Source: DATARH01 sp963734125
GTDB taxonomy: Bacteria; Pseudomonadota; Alphaproteobacteria; ATCC43930; CGMCC-115725
Direction: 5' to 3'
DNA length: 64,000 nucleotides
Assembly (NCBI GenBank): GCA_963734125.1
Contig: CAVTGB010000048.1
Location: 28,464 to 92,463, forward strand
The position numbers and the translations under genes were made by a program. The stretch's first letter is position 1, and each line of letters starts with the position of its first letter. Below are positions 26,788-35,770 of this stretch, piece by piece. The notes below the pieces were generated by a model that had not been told where the DNA came from, ran no database searches, and saw only the letters and a program-made list of their open reading frames with translations.

Positions 26788-27081
26788 CTAGCCCGCCTGG
26801 CGCGCCGCGGCGGCGGTCGTGATCCGGCGCTTCAGCCGGCGCATTTCCGGCGACAATTTACGGTCGGCCTCGGCCTTGAGGAAGGCGTCGATCCCGCCCT
26901 TGAACTCGATCGTCCGGATTGCCGCCGTCGAGAGGCGCAGGCGGGTCGGGCCCAGCACATCCGACAACAGTGAAATCGTCTGCAAATTCGGCAGAAAGCG
27001 CCGCTTGGTCTTGATGTTGGAGTGGCTCACATTGTGGCCGACCTGGACACCCTTGCCGGTGACGGGGCATTTGCGGGCCAT
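26788..27081 (-). CDS. rpmB: 50S ribosomal protein L28
   Basis: A 97-residue large-subunit ribosomal protein beginning ARKCPVTGKGVQVGHNVSHS after Met. It has the family segment KTKRRFLPNLQ and the later strand RLRLSTAAIRTIE. The ATG at 27081 has TGAGGTG upstream; an in-frame start four codons earlier is less likely. It is divergent from the sarcosine oxidase genes with a gap of 197 bases that must hold both promoters. Confidence 0.96.
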   Translation of the reverse strand: MARKCPVTGKGVQVGHNVSHSNIKTKRRFLPNLQTISLLSDVLGPTRLRLSTAAIRTIEFKGGIDAFLKAEADRKLSPEMRRLKRRITTAAAARQAG

Positions 27082-27278
27082 CTTGCACCTCACGCAAGCA
27101 ACAGGGGTCGAAACACCGGCGGGTTCTAGGCCGGGTTGCGCCAGGGGTCAAGCGCGGCGGCGCGGCAGGGGCGCAAGAGGCGTCAGCGACGATGACCCCG
27201 TGCGACGGTTTGGCTTGGTCGCCGCCCCTGACAAATTGGCGTAGCTTTGGGCGCGATACTGCTGCCTGAGGCGACGCG

Positions 27279-27590
27279 ATGCTGCTTATCCCCTGCCCGT
27301 GGTGCGGGCCGCGCGACGAAGTCGAGTTCCGCTATGGCGGGGAGGCGCATATCGCGCGGCCGGCCGACCCCGATGCGCTGAGTGACGCGGCCTGGGCGGA
27401 TTATCTGTTCATGCGCAGCAACCCCAAGGGCCGATTGGCCGAGCGCTGGGTGCACAGCGCCGGGTGCCGCCGCTGGTTCAACCTCGTGCGCGACACCCTC
27501 TCGCATCAGATTGTCGCGTCCTACAAGATCGGCGAGGCGCCGCCGCGGCGCATCGCCCGCCCGCGGCAGCTGTCGCGCCCCGGCTCGTGA
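27279..27590 (+). CDS. soxD: Sarcosine oxidase subunit delta
   Basis: The small zinc-binding subunit of heterotetrameric sarcosine oxidase, 103 residues. The zinc site is CPWCGPR near residue 6 with HSAGCRRWF near residue 60. The usual YLFMRSNPKG segment is present. It overlaps soxA as GTGA. In the standard order soxB comes directly before this gene; here that place is taken by the divergent rpmB, and no soxB is in the window. Confidence 0.93.
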   Translation: MLLIPCPWCGPRDEVEFRYGGEAHIARPADPDALSDAAWADYLFMRSNPKGRLAERWVHSAGCRRWFNLVRDTLSHQIVASYKIGEAPPRRIARPRQLSRPGS

Positions 27591-30500
27591 CCCAGCCGTT
27601 CCGCCTGCCCACCGGCGGCATGATCGAGCGCGGCCAGGTCCTCGATTTCCGCTTCGACGGGCAGGCATTTGAAGGGCGTCCGGGCGACACGCTGGCCTCG
27701 GCGTTGCTGGCCAACGGGGTCCGATCGGTCGCCCGCAGCTTCAAATATCATCGCCCCCGCGGCCTCCTCACCGCCGGGGCGGAGGAACCCTCGGCGCTGG
27801 TCCAGCTCGAAACCGGCGCCCACACCGAACCGAACCGCCGGCCGACCGAGATTCCCCTCTATGACGAGCTCAGCGCCGCCAGCCAGCATGCCTGGCCGAG
27901 CCTCTGGTTCGATCTGGGCGCCGCCATCGGTTTTCTCGGCCCGCTGCTGCCGGCCGGCTTTTATTACAAGACCTTCATGCGCCCGCGCGCACTTTGGAGG
28001 GGCGTCTGGGAGCGGCTGTTGCGCCACATGGCCGGGCTCGGCCGCGCGCCCTCGCTCCCTGACCGGTCGCGCTATGACAAATACCACACGCATTGCGACG
28101 TGCTGGTCGTTGGCGGCGGACCCTCCGGCCTTGCCGCCGCGCTTGCCGCCGGGCAAAGCGGCGCCCGCGTCATTCTGGCCGAGAGCGATGCGGTGTTCGG
28201 TGGCGCCCTGTTGCGCCGCCGCTATCGGATCGGTGGGGGCGACGGCAAGGCCTGGGCGGACGCAGTGGTCGCCCAGTTGGCGGCGTTGCCCGAGGTGCGG
28301 CTCCTGCCGCGGACCACGGTCACCGGCCATTACGACGCAAACTACCTGATCGCGGTCGAACGGGTCGGCGAGGGGCTCGCGGCGGCAGCGCCGGCCGGAG
28401 CGCCGCGGCAGCGTCTCTGGCATATCCGCGCACGACGGGTGGTGCTGGCGGCCGGGGCGTTGGAGCGGCCGCTAGTTTTCGCCGACAACGACCGCCCCGG
28501 CATCATGCTGGCGAGCGCCGTCGAGACCTATCTCCACCGCTATGCGGTCATCCCGGGACGACGCGCCGTGCTGTTTGCCGATCACGATGACGCCTACGCG
28601 CTCGCCCCCGCCTTGGCCCAATCCGGCATCGCGGTCGCCGCGATCGTCGATCCGCGCCGCGAACCCGGAGCGGCGGCGCAGCGCCTGGCCGCGGGGATGA
28701 GGCTCTATTCGGCGCACCGCGTGGTCGGGACGGCGGGCCGCCAGGCGCTCTCCCGGGTTTGGATCCAGCGGTTCTCTGACGATGGCGCGGCGCACGGCCA
28801 AAGCATGTCCATCGCTTGCGACCTCCTCGCCCTCTCCGGCGGCTGGAACCCGACGGTCAGCCTCTTCGCCCAGGCGCAGGGGCGGCTGCGCTTCGACGAG
28901 CGGCTCGCCGCCTTTGTCCCGGGTGCAATCGAGGGCGCCGCCAATGGAGCAATCGACTGCGTCGGGGCGGCGCGCGGCAGTTTCGCCTTGGGCGCCGGCC
29001 TCGCCGAGGGCAACGCTGCCGGGGCTCGTGCGGCCCTCCGGTGCGGTTTTGGCGGCGCGCCCAACCGCGCGCTTCCAGCGGTCGACGAGAGCGCGCAAAG
29101 CCCGCCGGCGCCGCTTGCGGTCGCGCTTACCGAAAAGGCCGCCCGACGTGCGTTCGTCGATCTGCACAACGATGTGACCGTTGCCGACATCGCGCTCGCC
29201 GCCCGCGAGGGCTACTCGGGCGTGGAGCATCTGAAGCGCTACACGACACTTGGCATGGGCACCGACCAGGGCAAGACCGGCAACCTCCCCGCATTGGCGC
29301 TGCTCGCGGCGCTGACCGGCCGCAGCATCGAGGCGGGCGGCACGATGAGTTTTCGCCCGCCCTATGTGCCGATCGCCTATGGGCTCCTCGCCGGGCGCGA
29401 GCGCGGGCCTCTTGCCGATCCGGTTCGGGTCACCCCGATGCACGATTGGCACCTCGCTGCCGGCGCCGTCTTCGAGGGTGTCGGACAATGGCGCCGCCCG
29501 CGCTATTACCCGCGCCCCGGCGAAGACATGGACGTTGCGGTGCGGCGCGAATGCCTCGCGGTGCGCGACCGGGTCGCGCTGTTCGACGCCTCGACCCTGG
29601 GCAAGATCGAACTCGCTGGGCGCGATGCGGCGAGGTTTCTCGAACGCGCCACGATCAACCATTGGCAGGACCTGGCGATCGGACATTGCCGCTACGCGCT
29701 GATGTGCCGCGACGACGGCATGGTGTTGGATGACGGGGTGGCAACGCGCCTCGCGCTCGACCGCTTCCTGCTGACGACGACGACCGGCAATGCCGGCGCG
29801 GTTCTCGACTGGCTCGAAGAGTGGCTGCAGACCGAATGGCCCGATCTGGAGGTGTTCTGCACGTCGCTCACCGAAGAGTGGGCGAACGCGACGCTGGTGG
29901 GCCCGCGGGCGCGCGAGGTGCTGAGAGCGCTGGCGCCGCGCCTCCTCCTCGATCGCGCCGATTTCCCGTTCATGGCCGTGCGCGAAGCCGATGTCGCCGG
30001 CATTCCGGCGCGGATCTTCCGGGTCAGCTTTTCCGGCGAACTCTCCTACGAAATCAATGTGCCGGCCGATCGGGGCCTCGACCTCTGGGAGCGCCTGATC
30101 GGCGCCGGCGCGCCCTGGGGCATCACCCCCTACGGCACCGAGGCGATGCATGTGCTGCGCGCCGAGAAGGGCTATATCGCGATCGGCCAGGAAACCGATG
30201 GCTCGGTCACCCCGATTGATCTTGGGCTCGGTGGCCTTGTCGCACGGGATAAGGACTTTCTTGGCCGCCGCTCGCTGGCGCGCTCCGACACCGTGCGGGC
30301 CGACCGCAAAGAGCTCGTCGGCCTCCTCCCCGACAACCCGGATGAAATCCTCCCCGAGGGCTCCCAGCTCGTCGCCGAACTCGGGGGAACCCCGCCCATG
30401 CCGATGATCGGCCACGTCACCTCGAGCTACTTCGGCGCCCGGCTCGGCCGCAGTTTCGCACTCGCGCTCGTTGAAGGCGGCCGCTCGCGCCACGGCGAAC

Positions 30501-30592
30501 TGGTCTGGGCCCCGCTCCCCGACCGGATCATCGCCGCGAGAATCTGCCCACCCGCGTTCTACGACCCCGCAGGGCTTCGCCGCGATGGGTGA
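27587..30592 (+). CDS. soxA: Sarcosine oxidase subunit alpha
   Basis: The large subunit of heterotetrameric sarcosine oxidase, 1001 residues, which oxidises sarcosine to glycine and passes the methylene group to tetrahydrofolate. The N-terminal ferredoxin-fold domain (about 20-100) keeps SVARSFKYHRPRGL but has no cysteine cluster. The dinucleotide-binding motif VLVVGGGPSGLAAALAAG starts near residue 171. A second flavin-fold region runs to about 600, and GCV_T-type folate-binding domains fill about 615-1000. The GTG start lies in the soxD stop (GTGA). The ORF is intact. Confidence 0.94.
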   Translation: MTQPFRLPTGGMIERGQVLDFRFDGQAFEGRPGDTLASALLANGVRSVARSFKYHRPRGLLTAGAEEPSALVQLETGAHTEPNRRPTEIPLYDELSAASQHAWPSLWFDLGAAIGFLGPLLPAGFYYKTFMRPRALWRGVWERLLRHMAGLGRAPSLPDRSRYDKYHTHCDVLVVGGGPSGLAAALAAGQSGARVILAESDAVFGGALLRRRYRIGGGDGKAWADAVVAQLAALPEVRLLPRTTVTGHYDANYLIAVERVGEGLAAAAPAGAPRQRLWHIRARRVVLAAGALERPLVFADNDRPGIMLASAVETYLHRYAVIPGRRAVLFADHDDAYALAPALAQSGIAVAAIVDPRREPGAAAQRLAAGMRLYSAHRVVGTAGRQALSRVWIQRFSDDGAAHGQSMSIACDLLALSGGWNPTVSLFAQAQGRLRFDERLAAFVPGAIEGAANGAIDCVGAARGSFALGAGLAEGNAAGARAALRCGFGGAPNRALPAVDESAQSPPAPLAVALTEKAARRAFVDLHNDVTVADIALAAREGYSGVEHLKRYTTLGMGTDQGKTGNLPALALLAALTGRSIEAGGTMSFRPPYVPIAYGLLAGRERGPLADPVRVTPMHDWHLAAGAVFEGVGQWRRPRYYPRPGEDMDVAVRRECLAVRDRVALFDASTLGKIELAGRDAARFLERATINHWQDLAIGHCRYALMCRDDGMVLDDGVATRLALDRFLLTTTTGNAGAVLDWLEEWLQTEWPDLEVFCTSLTEEWANATLVGPRAREVLRALAPRLLLDRADFPFMAVREADVAGIPARIFRVSFSGELSYEINVPADRGLDLWERLIGAGAPWGITPYGTEAMHVLRAEKGYIAIGQETDGSVTPIDLGLGGLVARDKDFLGRRSLARSDTVRADRKELVGLLPDNPDEILPEGSQLVAELGGTPPMPMIGHVTSSYFGARLGRSFALALVEGGRSRHGELVWAPLPDRIIAARICPPAFYDPAGLRRDG

Positions 30593-30604
30593 GGTTGCGG
30601 CAGA

Positions 30605-30886
30605 TCACACCGCGATGTAGCGGCGCTCGCCGGTCCTGGGGTGGAAATAAACCGTCACCAGCTTGCCGGTCTCGGGGTCGACAAAGCGCTCGTCGGTCCG
30701 TTGCCAGTCGGGGCCGGGCGGGGTTGCGGCCAGTCCCTTGTAACGCCAGCGCTCGACGACGAGGCCGATCAGAAAGATCGCCGCCCATACGGCGAACATG
30801 ATCGCTGCCGGGAAGACGCACAGGCTCGCCATCACCAGCGCGCTGGCCGCCAAGAGCCCGCCGATGACAGCGACTATGGTGCGCAT
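30605..30886 (-). CDS. Small membrane protein, function unknown
   Basis: A 93-residue protein with two hydrophobic segments near the N-terminus (VIGGLLAASALVMASLCVF and IMFAVWAAIFLIGLVV) and a soluble tail with ERWRYKG and DPETGKLVTVYFHPRTGERR. It lies 11 bases after the YbjQ-like gene on the same strand, so the two are likely co-transcribed. The pair sits between soxA and soxG on the opposite strand. No function is known to me. Confidence 0.65.
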   Translation of the reverse strand: MRTIVAVIGGLLAASALVMASLCVFPAAIMFAVWAAIFLIGLVVERWRYKGLAATPPGPDWQRTDERFVDPETGKLVTVYFHPRTGERRYIAV

Positions 30887-30897
30887 GGCCTTCGGTC

Positions 30898-31236
30898 TCA
30901 GCCCGCCCCGGGCGCGACCACGGGTTCGATGATTGCCGCGGTCCCATAGGCGACGATCTCGCTCATCGTCTGGCCGATCTCGGCCGAATCGAAGCGCATC
31001 ATCAACACCGCGTTGGCCCCCATTGCCGTCGCATTCTGCACCAGGCGGTCGACCGCATGGCGCCGCGCCTCTTCGAGCAGCTGGGTGTATTCGCTGATCT
31101 CGCCCCCGACGATCGAGCGCAGCCCGGCCATGATGTTGCCGCCGAGCCCGCGACTGCGCACCACCACGCCAAAGCACTGACCCTTGACCTCGGTAACCCG
31201 GTAATGGGGGATATTTTCGGTGGTGACGACCAGCAT
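30898..31236 (-). CDS. YbjQ/UPF0145 family protein
   Basis: A 112-residue heavy-metal-binding-domain (UPF0145) protein, beginning with the family strand VVTTENIPHYRVTEVKGQ. GVVVRSRGLGGNIMAGLRSI follows, then the conserved helix and strand GANAVLMMRFDSAEIG. These proteins form homopentamers of uncertain role. GGGGAGGG precedes the ATG. It is followed by a short membrane-protein gene and is divergent from soxG. Confidence 0.88.
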   Translation of the reverse strand: MLVVTTENIPHYRVTEVKGQCFGVVVRSRGLGGNIMAGLRSIVGGEISEYTQLLEEARRHAVDRLVQNATAMGANAVLMMRFDSAEIGQTMSEIVAYGTAAIIEPVVAPGAG

Positions 31237-31345
31237 TGCGCCCTCCCCGTGTGTAAAGCGAAGTGCACTCTAGCCGCTTTATCCCTAACATTCGATCAAT
31301 GGGACGGGCTCGCGCCGGGCGGGGGAGATCGGGGGGCTGGTTGCG

Positions 31346-31918
31346 ATGGCTGAGGGGCGCCATTCCCCGCTCGACGGGCTGTTGCCGTGGGCATTGCCGG
31401 GAGCGTCGGGCAGCTCCGAGGTGGCGCTCGCCGAACTGCGCTTTGCCGAGCAGATCGGCGTGCGCGTGCGCCAGCCGGTCGCGGCATACCTTGCCGGCGT
31501 GCCGCTACCGTTAGAGCCCAACCGCGTGGCGAGCATGCGCCGGGTGCGCACGCTCTGGCTCGGTCCCGACGAATGGCTGGTAACCGCGCCCGAAGGCGTG
31601 GCGCCCGATCTGATGGGCCGGTTGACCCGGGCGCTCGCCGGCCGGCACGCCACCGTCAGCGACCTCTCGGCGAGCCGCGCCATCATCGAGATCACCGGGA
31701 ACCGGGCGCGCGCGCTCCTCGAAAAGGGCTGCGGCATCGACCTCCATCCCCGCGCGTTCGGGCCGGGCGCGTGCGCGCAGACCCTGTTCGCCAAGCTGCC
31801 GGTGATCCTCGACCAGACGAGCGCCGCCCCTGCCTACCGGCTTTTCGTCGGCCGTTCGACCGCGCGCTGGCTGGCGCAATGGCTGATCGACGCGGCCGAA
31901 GAGTTCCGCTTTACATGA
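31346..31918 (+). CDS. soxG: Sarcosine oxidase subunit gamma
   Basis: The gamma subunit of heterotetrameric sarcosine oxidase, 190 residues, with a GCV_T-like fold. Family segments include LWLGPDEWLVTAPEG, SDLSASRAIIEITG, LLEKGCGIDLHPRAF and FVGRSTARWLAQWLIDAA. It is separated from soxA by two opposite-strand genes, so it must have its own promoter, which is unusual since soxBDAG is normally one operon. Confidence 0.9.
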   Translation: MAEGRHSPLDGLLPWALPGASGSSEVALAELRFAEQIGVRVRQPVAAYLAGVPLPLEPNRVASMRRVRTLWLGPDEWLVTAPEGVAPDLMGRLTRALAGRHATVSDLSASRAIIEITGNRARALLEKGCGIDLHPRAFGPGACAQTLFAKLPVILDQTSAAPAYRLFVGRSTARWLAQWLIDAAEEFRFT

Positions 31919-32074
31919 TGCGGTGCCAGCCCCCGATCGGGTCTGGCGGATTGGTAAGCTGGCTTATAGGTTCCTACCCTTACGATCTGCAAGCCTGCGA
32001 TGCTCGATCGTTGCTTGCCGCCCGGCAAAGTGGGAGGCTAGGCTGAACAGCGTTCATGAAATAGGGTGACGGTG

Positions 32075-32851
32075 ATGGCGGGATGGAGCGAACACGACAT
32101 CGATCTGGGCGAAACGAAGCTCCATTACCGGCGCGCCGGAAGCGGTCGCCCGGTGCTCGTGCTCCATCACGATATCGGCACCCCTGACAGCTTGGCGTTC
32201 TATGACGCGCTGGCGGCAAAATTTGATGTGATTGTGCCGCGTCACCCCGGCTTTGGCGTCCCCGAGCGGCCGCCATGGATGCGCCACCCGCGCGACATCG
32301 CCTCGCTCTATCAGTGGCTGCTGGCCGAGCTCGGGGTCGAGCGCGCCAGCCTCGTCGGGCTCGGCTTCGGCGGCTGGGTCGCGGCCGAGATGGCCGCGCT
32401 CGCGCCGCGCGATTTTCACCGGTTGGTGCTGGTCGGCGCGATGGGCGTCAAGCCCCCTGAGGGCGACATCCTCGATCAGGCGATCATCAGCTATATCGAC
32501 TACGCGCGCGCCGGCTTCCACGACCAAGCGGCGTTCGCGCGGGTCTTTGGCGATGTGTCGACCGACCAGTTGGTCGCCTGGGACCTGTGCCGCGAGATGA
32601 GCTTCCGCATCGCCTGGAAGCCCTACATGTATTCGCAGACCCTGCCGCATCTATTGGGCGGGGTGCGCGCCCCGGCCCTGGTGGTATGGGGCGACGATGA
32701 CAAGGTTGTGCCGAGGAGCGCCGGTGAGCGCTATGTTCGTTCCCTGCGCGAGGCGCGCTTCGAAATTGTCGGCGCGGCCGGACATTGCGTCGACATGGAG
32801 CAGCCCGAGGCGCTCGCCCGCCTCGTCACCCCGTTCATCGAGCAGAACTGA
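32075..32851 (+). CDS. Alpha/beta hydrolase-fold protein without a nucleophilic serine
   Basis: A 258-residue alpha/beta hydrolase fold protein. The oxyanion region is LVLHHDIGTPD. The nucleophile elbow reads VGLGFGGWVAAEM, with Gly where Gly-x-Ser-x-Gly has Ser (near residue 96). The acid is in VWGDDDKVVP and the His in GAAGHCVDMEQPE. With the nucleophile missing, ordinary esterase chemistry is unlikely; a lyase or decarboxylase-like or binding role is possible. It lies 87 bases before a large LLM oxidoreductase on the same strand. An in-frame GTG at 32066 is an alternative start. Confidence 0.83.
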   Translation: MAGWSEHDIDLGETKLHYRRAGSGRPVLVLHHDIGTPDSLAFYDALAAKFDVIVPRHPGFGVPERPPWMRHPRDIASLYQWLLAELGVERASLVGLGFGGWVAAEMAALAPRDFHRLVLVGAMGVKPPEGDILDQAIISYIDYARAGFHDQAAFARVFGDVSTDQLVAWDLCREMSFRIAWKPYMYSQTLPHLLGGVRAPALVVWGDDDKVVPRSAGERYVRSLREARFEIVGAAGHCVDMEQPEALARLVTPFIEQN

Positions 32852-32892
32852 CGCAATCATCCACCGCCCCGGAATCCCCCAGCACACCGCGT

Positions 32893-32920
32893 CCCTCTCC
32901 GCACCCAAGGGCAGAGAGGG
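32893..32920. repeat. Short hairpin repeat, CCCTCTCC ... GAGAGGG type
   Basis: CCCTCTCCG is mirrored by CAGAGAGGG around a short loop, in the gap before the LLM gene. A related hairpin follows that gene at 34203-34228. Confidence 0.5.
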
Positions 32921-32938
32921 AGTGAAAGGAGGAACGCC

Positions 32939-34180
32939 ATGCATGTGATGTATTTCACCGAGCAGCCGATGTCCGCCTATCCGGCCGATATCGGGTTGGA
33001 GGTCGGTCATACCGCGTTGATGTTCTCAAACAAGCACTTCGACCCGGTGGCCGGCAGCCGCCTCTATAACGAATACCTCGAGCATTACATCTACGCCGAG
33101 GAGATGGGTGTCGAAGGCTTCATGCTGAACGAGCACCACAACGCACCGTTCTGCATGCAGGCCAAGGCCAACATCTTCGCCGCGATCCTCGCCGCCGTCA
33201 CCAAGAAGGCGAAGATCGTCATGCTCGGCAATCCGCTGCCCCTGGCCGAGAACCCGGTGCGGCTCGCCGAAGAGCTGGCGATGATCGACATGATCTCGAA
33301 GGGGCGCCTCGTCTCCGGCTTTGTCCGCGGCGGCGGCCAGGAGCAGCTCGCCAACGGCGTCAATCCGGCCTACAACCGTGAGCGCTTCGAGGAGGCCCAC
33401 GACCTGGTCGTCGCGGCATGGTCGCGCCAGGGTCCGTTCCGCTGGGAGGGCACGCATTACCAACACCGCGTCGTCAACCCGTGGGCGGTGCCGCTGCAGA
33501 AGCCCTATCCGCGCGTCTGGATCCCGGGCGTCCTGAGCCAGGAGACGATCATCTGGGCGGCCAAGCAGCGCTATCCCTATATCGCGCTCAACACCTCGAT
33601 CGAGGCGACCAAGAAGATCTGGGAGCTCTATGACAAGGTCGCGCTCGAGACCGGCTACGTAGCGGGCCCGGAAAACCGCGGCTACCTGCAGCAGGTCCAC
33701 GTCTCCGACAGCGAGGAGAAGGCGGAGAAGAACGCCCGCCAGTTCCTCTGGATGCAGGGCGAGTTCACCGGCCTCGCCCACCCGGTGTGGGCGAACCCGT
33801 CGGGCTATTTCTCGCCCTCGCTGCGCCGCAACTTTGTCGAGTTCGCGGTCGGTCGGGCGGAGAACCCGCGCGGACGGCCGACCTTCGAGCAGCAGGTGGC
33901 CGACGGGCGGATCTTCTTCGGCACCCCGAAGACGGTCATTCCCAAACTGCGCCATGTCCTCGAAGAGACCCGGCCGAGCATCTACGGGATCTGGGGCAAT
34001 GACGGCACGGTCTCGAATGCCGACGCGCGGACCTGCATCCGCCTCCTCGGGCAGGAGGTCATGCCGGCGATGCGCGAGATCGGCAAGGAACTGGGCTTGC
34101 ACGACCCGTTCGAGCTGAATTCTCCGGTGCACCTTAAATACTCGACCGATCTGAAGGCGATGCCGCAGGCCGCCGAATAG
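32939..34180 (+). CDS. LLM class flavin-dependent oxidoreductase, long form
   Basis: A 413-residue luciferase-like monooxygenase. Key segments are HVMYFTEQPMSAY at the start, YAEEMGVEGFMLNEHHNAPF, KIVMLGNPLPLAENPVRLAE, SKGRLVSGFVRGGGQE, and FFGTPKTVIPKLRHVLEET near the end. AAAGGAGG lies seven bases before the ATG, a strong ribosome-binding site. The preceding serine-less hydrolase is the likely partner, since such pairs recur in Alphaproteobacteria (family knowledge, not tested here). The substrate is unknown. Confidence 0.91.
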   Translation: MHVMYFTEQPMSAYPADIGLEVGHTALMFSNKHFDPVAGSRLYNEYLEHYIYAEEMGVEGFMLNEHHNAPFCMQAKANIFAAILAAVTKKAKIVMLGNPLPLAENPVRLAEELAMIDMISKGRLVSGFVRGGGQEQLANGVNPAYNRERFEEAHDLVVAAWSRQGPFRWEGTHYQHRVVNPWAVPLQKPYPRVWIPGVLSQETIIWAAKQRYPYIALNTSIEATKKIWELYDKVALETGYVAGPENRGYLQQVHVSDSEEKAEKNARQFLWMQGEFTGLAHPVWANPSGYFSPSLRRNFVEFAVGRAENPRGRPTFEQQVADGRIFFGTPKTVIPKLRHVLEETRPSIYGIWGNDGTVSNADARTCIRLLGQEVMPAMREIGKELGLHDPFELNSPVHLKYSTDLKAMPQAAE

Positions 34181-34538
34181 GCGGCAGTCCTGCTCACCCC
34201 GACCCTCTCCCTCGAATGGGGGAGAGGGTGGCCGATTCGCCGCGCGCCAGTTGGAGTACGCCGTGGCTTGGCGGCCACTTGTGGTTACAAATAACGCAAA
34301 TGCAGTAGTTTACGAGCCGCTTGCAACAATATGTTGAGAAGCTGCGCCGGCACCGCCCAAATCAAGCGCCGTTGACCCGGCCGCGAGGCGAGGGGGCGAG
34401 CGCGGCTTTGGGGGAGGCCGCCTGCTCAGAGTGCCTTCGGGGGAGGGCCCACCCCCCGCCTCGCGCATTCCTTTCCTGTCGGGCGGCTTTCACGACAGCA
34501 TTGGTCTGTGTAGGCTCGGCCCGACAGGGGGGCGGGCA
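34181..34538. other. Intergenic region with a hairpin repeat, no gene seen
   Basis: The gap of 358 bases holds a perfect-arm hairpin CCCTCTCCC ... GGGAGAGGG at 34203-34228, which could terminate the LLM transcript. An AT-rich patch near 34280-34340 follows (GTTACAAATAACGCAAATG) that may contain the promoter of the next gene, then a G-rich stretch. I see no credible coding frame. Confidence 0.5.
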
Positions 34539-35675
34539 ATGATCGATCTGATCCTCAAGGGCGGCCGGGTCATCGATCCGGCAAACGGGCGCGACGAGAT
34601 TGCCGATATCGGATTTGGCGACGGTAAGGTCGTGGCGGTCGGGCCCGATCTGCCCCTGCGCGGGCAGGAGATCGTCGACGCGCGCGGCCTCATCGTCGTC
34701 CCGGGCCTCATCGATCTGCACACCCATGTCTACTGGGGCGGGACCTCGCTCGGGGTCGACGCCACCGTCATCGCGCAGCGCAGCGGCACCACGACCTTTG
34801 TCGACGCCGGCAGCGCCGGTCCGGGCAATTTCCATGGCTTCCGGCGTCACGTCATCGAACCGTCGCCGTTGCGCATCCTGCCCTACCTCAACGTGTCGTT
34901 TCCCGGGATCTTCGCGTTCGCCGCCACGGTCATGGTCGGCGAAGCCGCCGATCTGCGGCTGATCGATCCGCGCGAATGCGTGCGCGTCATCAACGCCAAC
35001 CGCGACCTGATCGTCGGGGTCAAGGTGCGGGTCGGCCGCGGCGCCGGCGGCGCGTCGGGGATCGCCCCGCTCGACATGGCGCTCGAGATCGCCGAGGAGG
35101 TCGGGCTGCCGGTCATGGCGCATCTCGACAACCCGCCGCCGTCGCGCCTCGAGGTCTTGTCGCGGCTGCGCCGGGGCGACGTCATCACCCACTGCTTCCG
35201 GCCGTTTCCCAATGCGCCGGTGATGGCCGACGGGCGGATCCGCGAGGAGGTGCTGGAGGCGCGCCGGCGCGGCGTCGTCTTCGATATCGGCCATGGCGGC
35301 GGCTCCTTCGGCTTCCGCACCGCCGAAATGATGCTCGAGGCCGGTTTTCTGCCCGACGTCATCAGCAGCGATGTGCACGCCCTCAGCGTCGACGGGCCGG
35401 CCTTCGACCAGCTCGTGACGATGTCGAAATTCCTCGCGCTCGGGGTCGATCTCGGCGCCGTCATCCGGGCCGGCACCGCCGCCCCGGCGGCAGCGCTCGG
35501 GCGCGGCGATCTCGGCCATCTGGGCGGTTGGCGCGGTCGGCGACGCGAGCGTCCTCGAACTCGTCGAGGGCGAGTTCGATTTCGCGATGTGCTGGGCGAG
35601 AGCCGGCGCGGGCCCCAGCGGCTGATCGTGCGCGGCCTCGTCGTCGCCGGGCGGTCGTGGCACGACGCGCGATAA
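34539..35675 (+). CDS. Amidohydrolase/deacetylase family metallohydrolase with a paired frameshift
   Basis: A dihydroorotase-like TIM-barrel metallohydrolase of about 378 residues. It has DLILKGGRVIDPANGRDEIA at the start and the metal motif GLIDLHTHVYWGG (His-x-His). A Lys-containing strand is at IVGVKVRVGRGAGG, then PVMAHLDNPP, ITHCFRPFPN, VFDIGHGGGSFG and the metal Asp region ISSDVHAL. One extra G near 35522 and one missing G near 35592 put about 25 residues in another frame; the family sequence there would read AVGAVGDASVLELVEGEFDF. The frame is restored, so the ORF stays open. The start ATG follows GGGGGGCGGGC. Confidence 0.82.
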   Translation: MIDLILKGGRVIDPANGRDEIADIGFGDGKVVAVGPDLPLRGQEIVDARGLIVVPGLIDLHTHVYWGGTSLGVDATVIAQRSGTTTFVDAGSAGPGNFHGFRRHVIEPSPLRILPYLNVSFPGIFAFAATVMVGEAADLRLIDPRECVRVINANRDLIVGVKVRVGRGAGGASGIAPLDMALEIAEEVGLPVMAHLDNPPPSRLEVLSRLRRGDVITHCFRPFPNAPVMADGRIREEVLEARRRGVVFDIGHGGGSFGFRTAEMMLEAGFLPDVISSDVHALSVDGPAFDQLVTMSKFLALGVDLGAVIRAGTAAPAAALGRGDLGHLGGWRGRRRERPRTRRGRVRFRDVLGESRRGPQRLIVRGLVVAGRSWHDAR

Positions 35676-35770
35676 TTCCCCTGGATTTGTCGGAGCGCGC
35701 GGCCCGGTGCTACGCTTTCCCGCCCTCCGACGGTGCGCTACGATAGCCAATTGGCGAAAGTAACCGTCGG

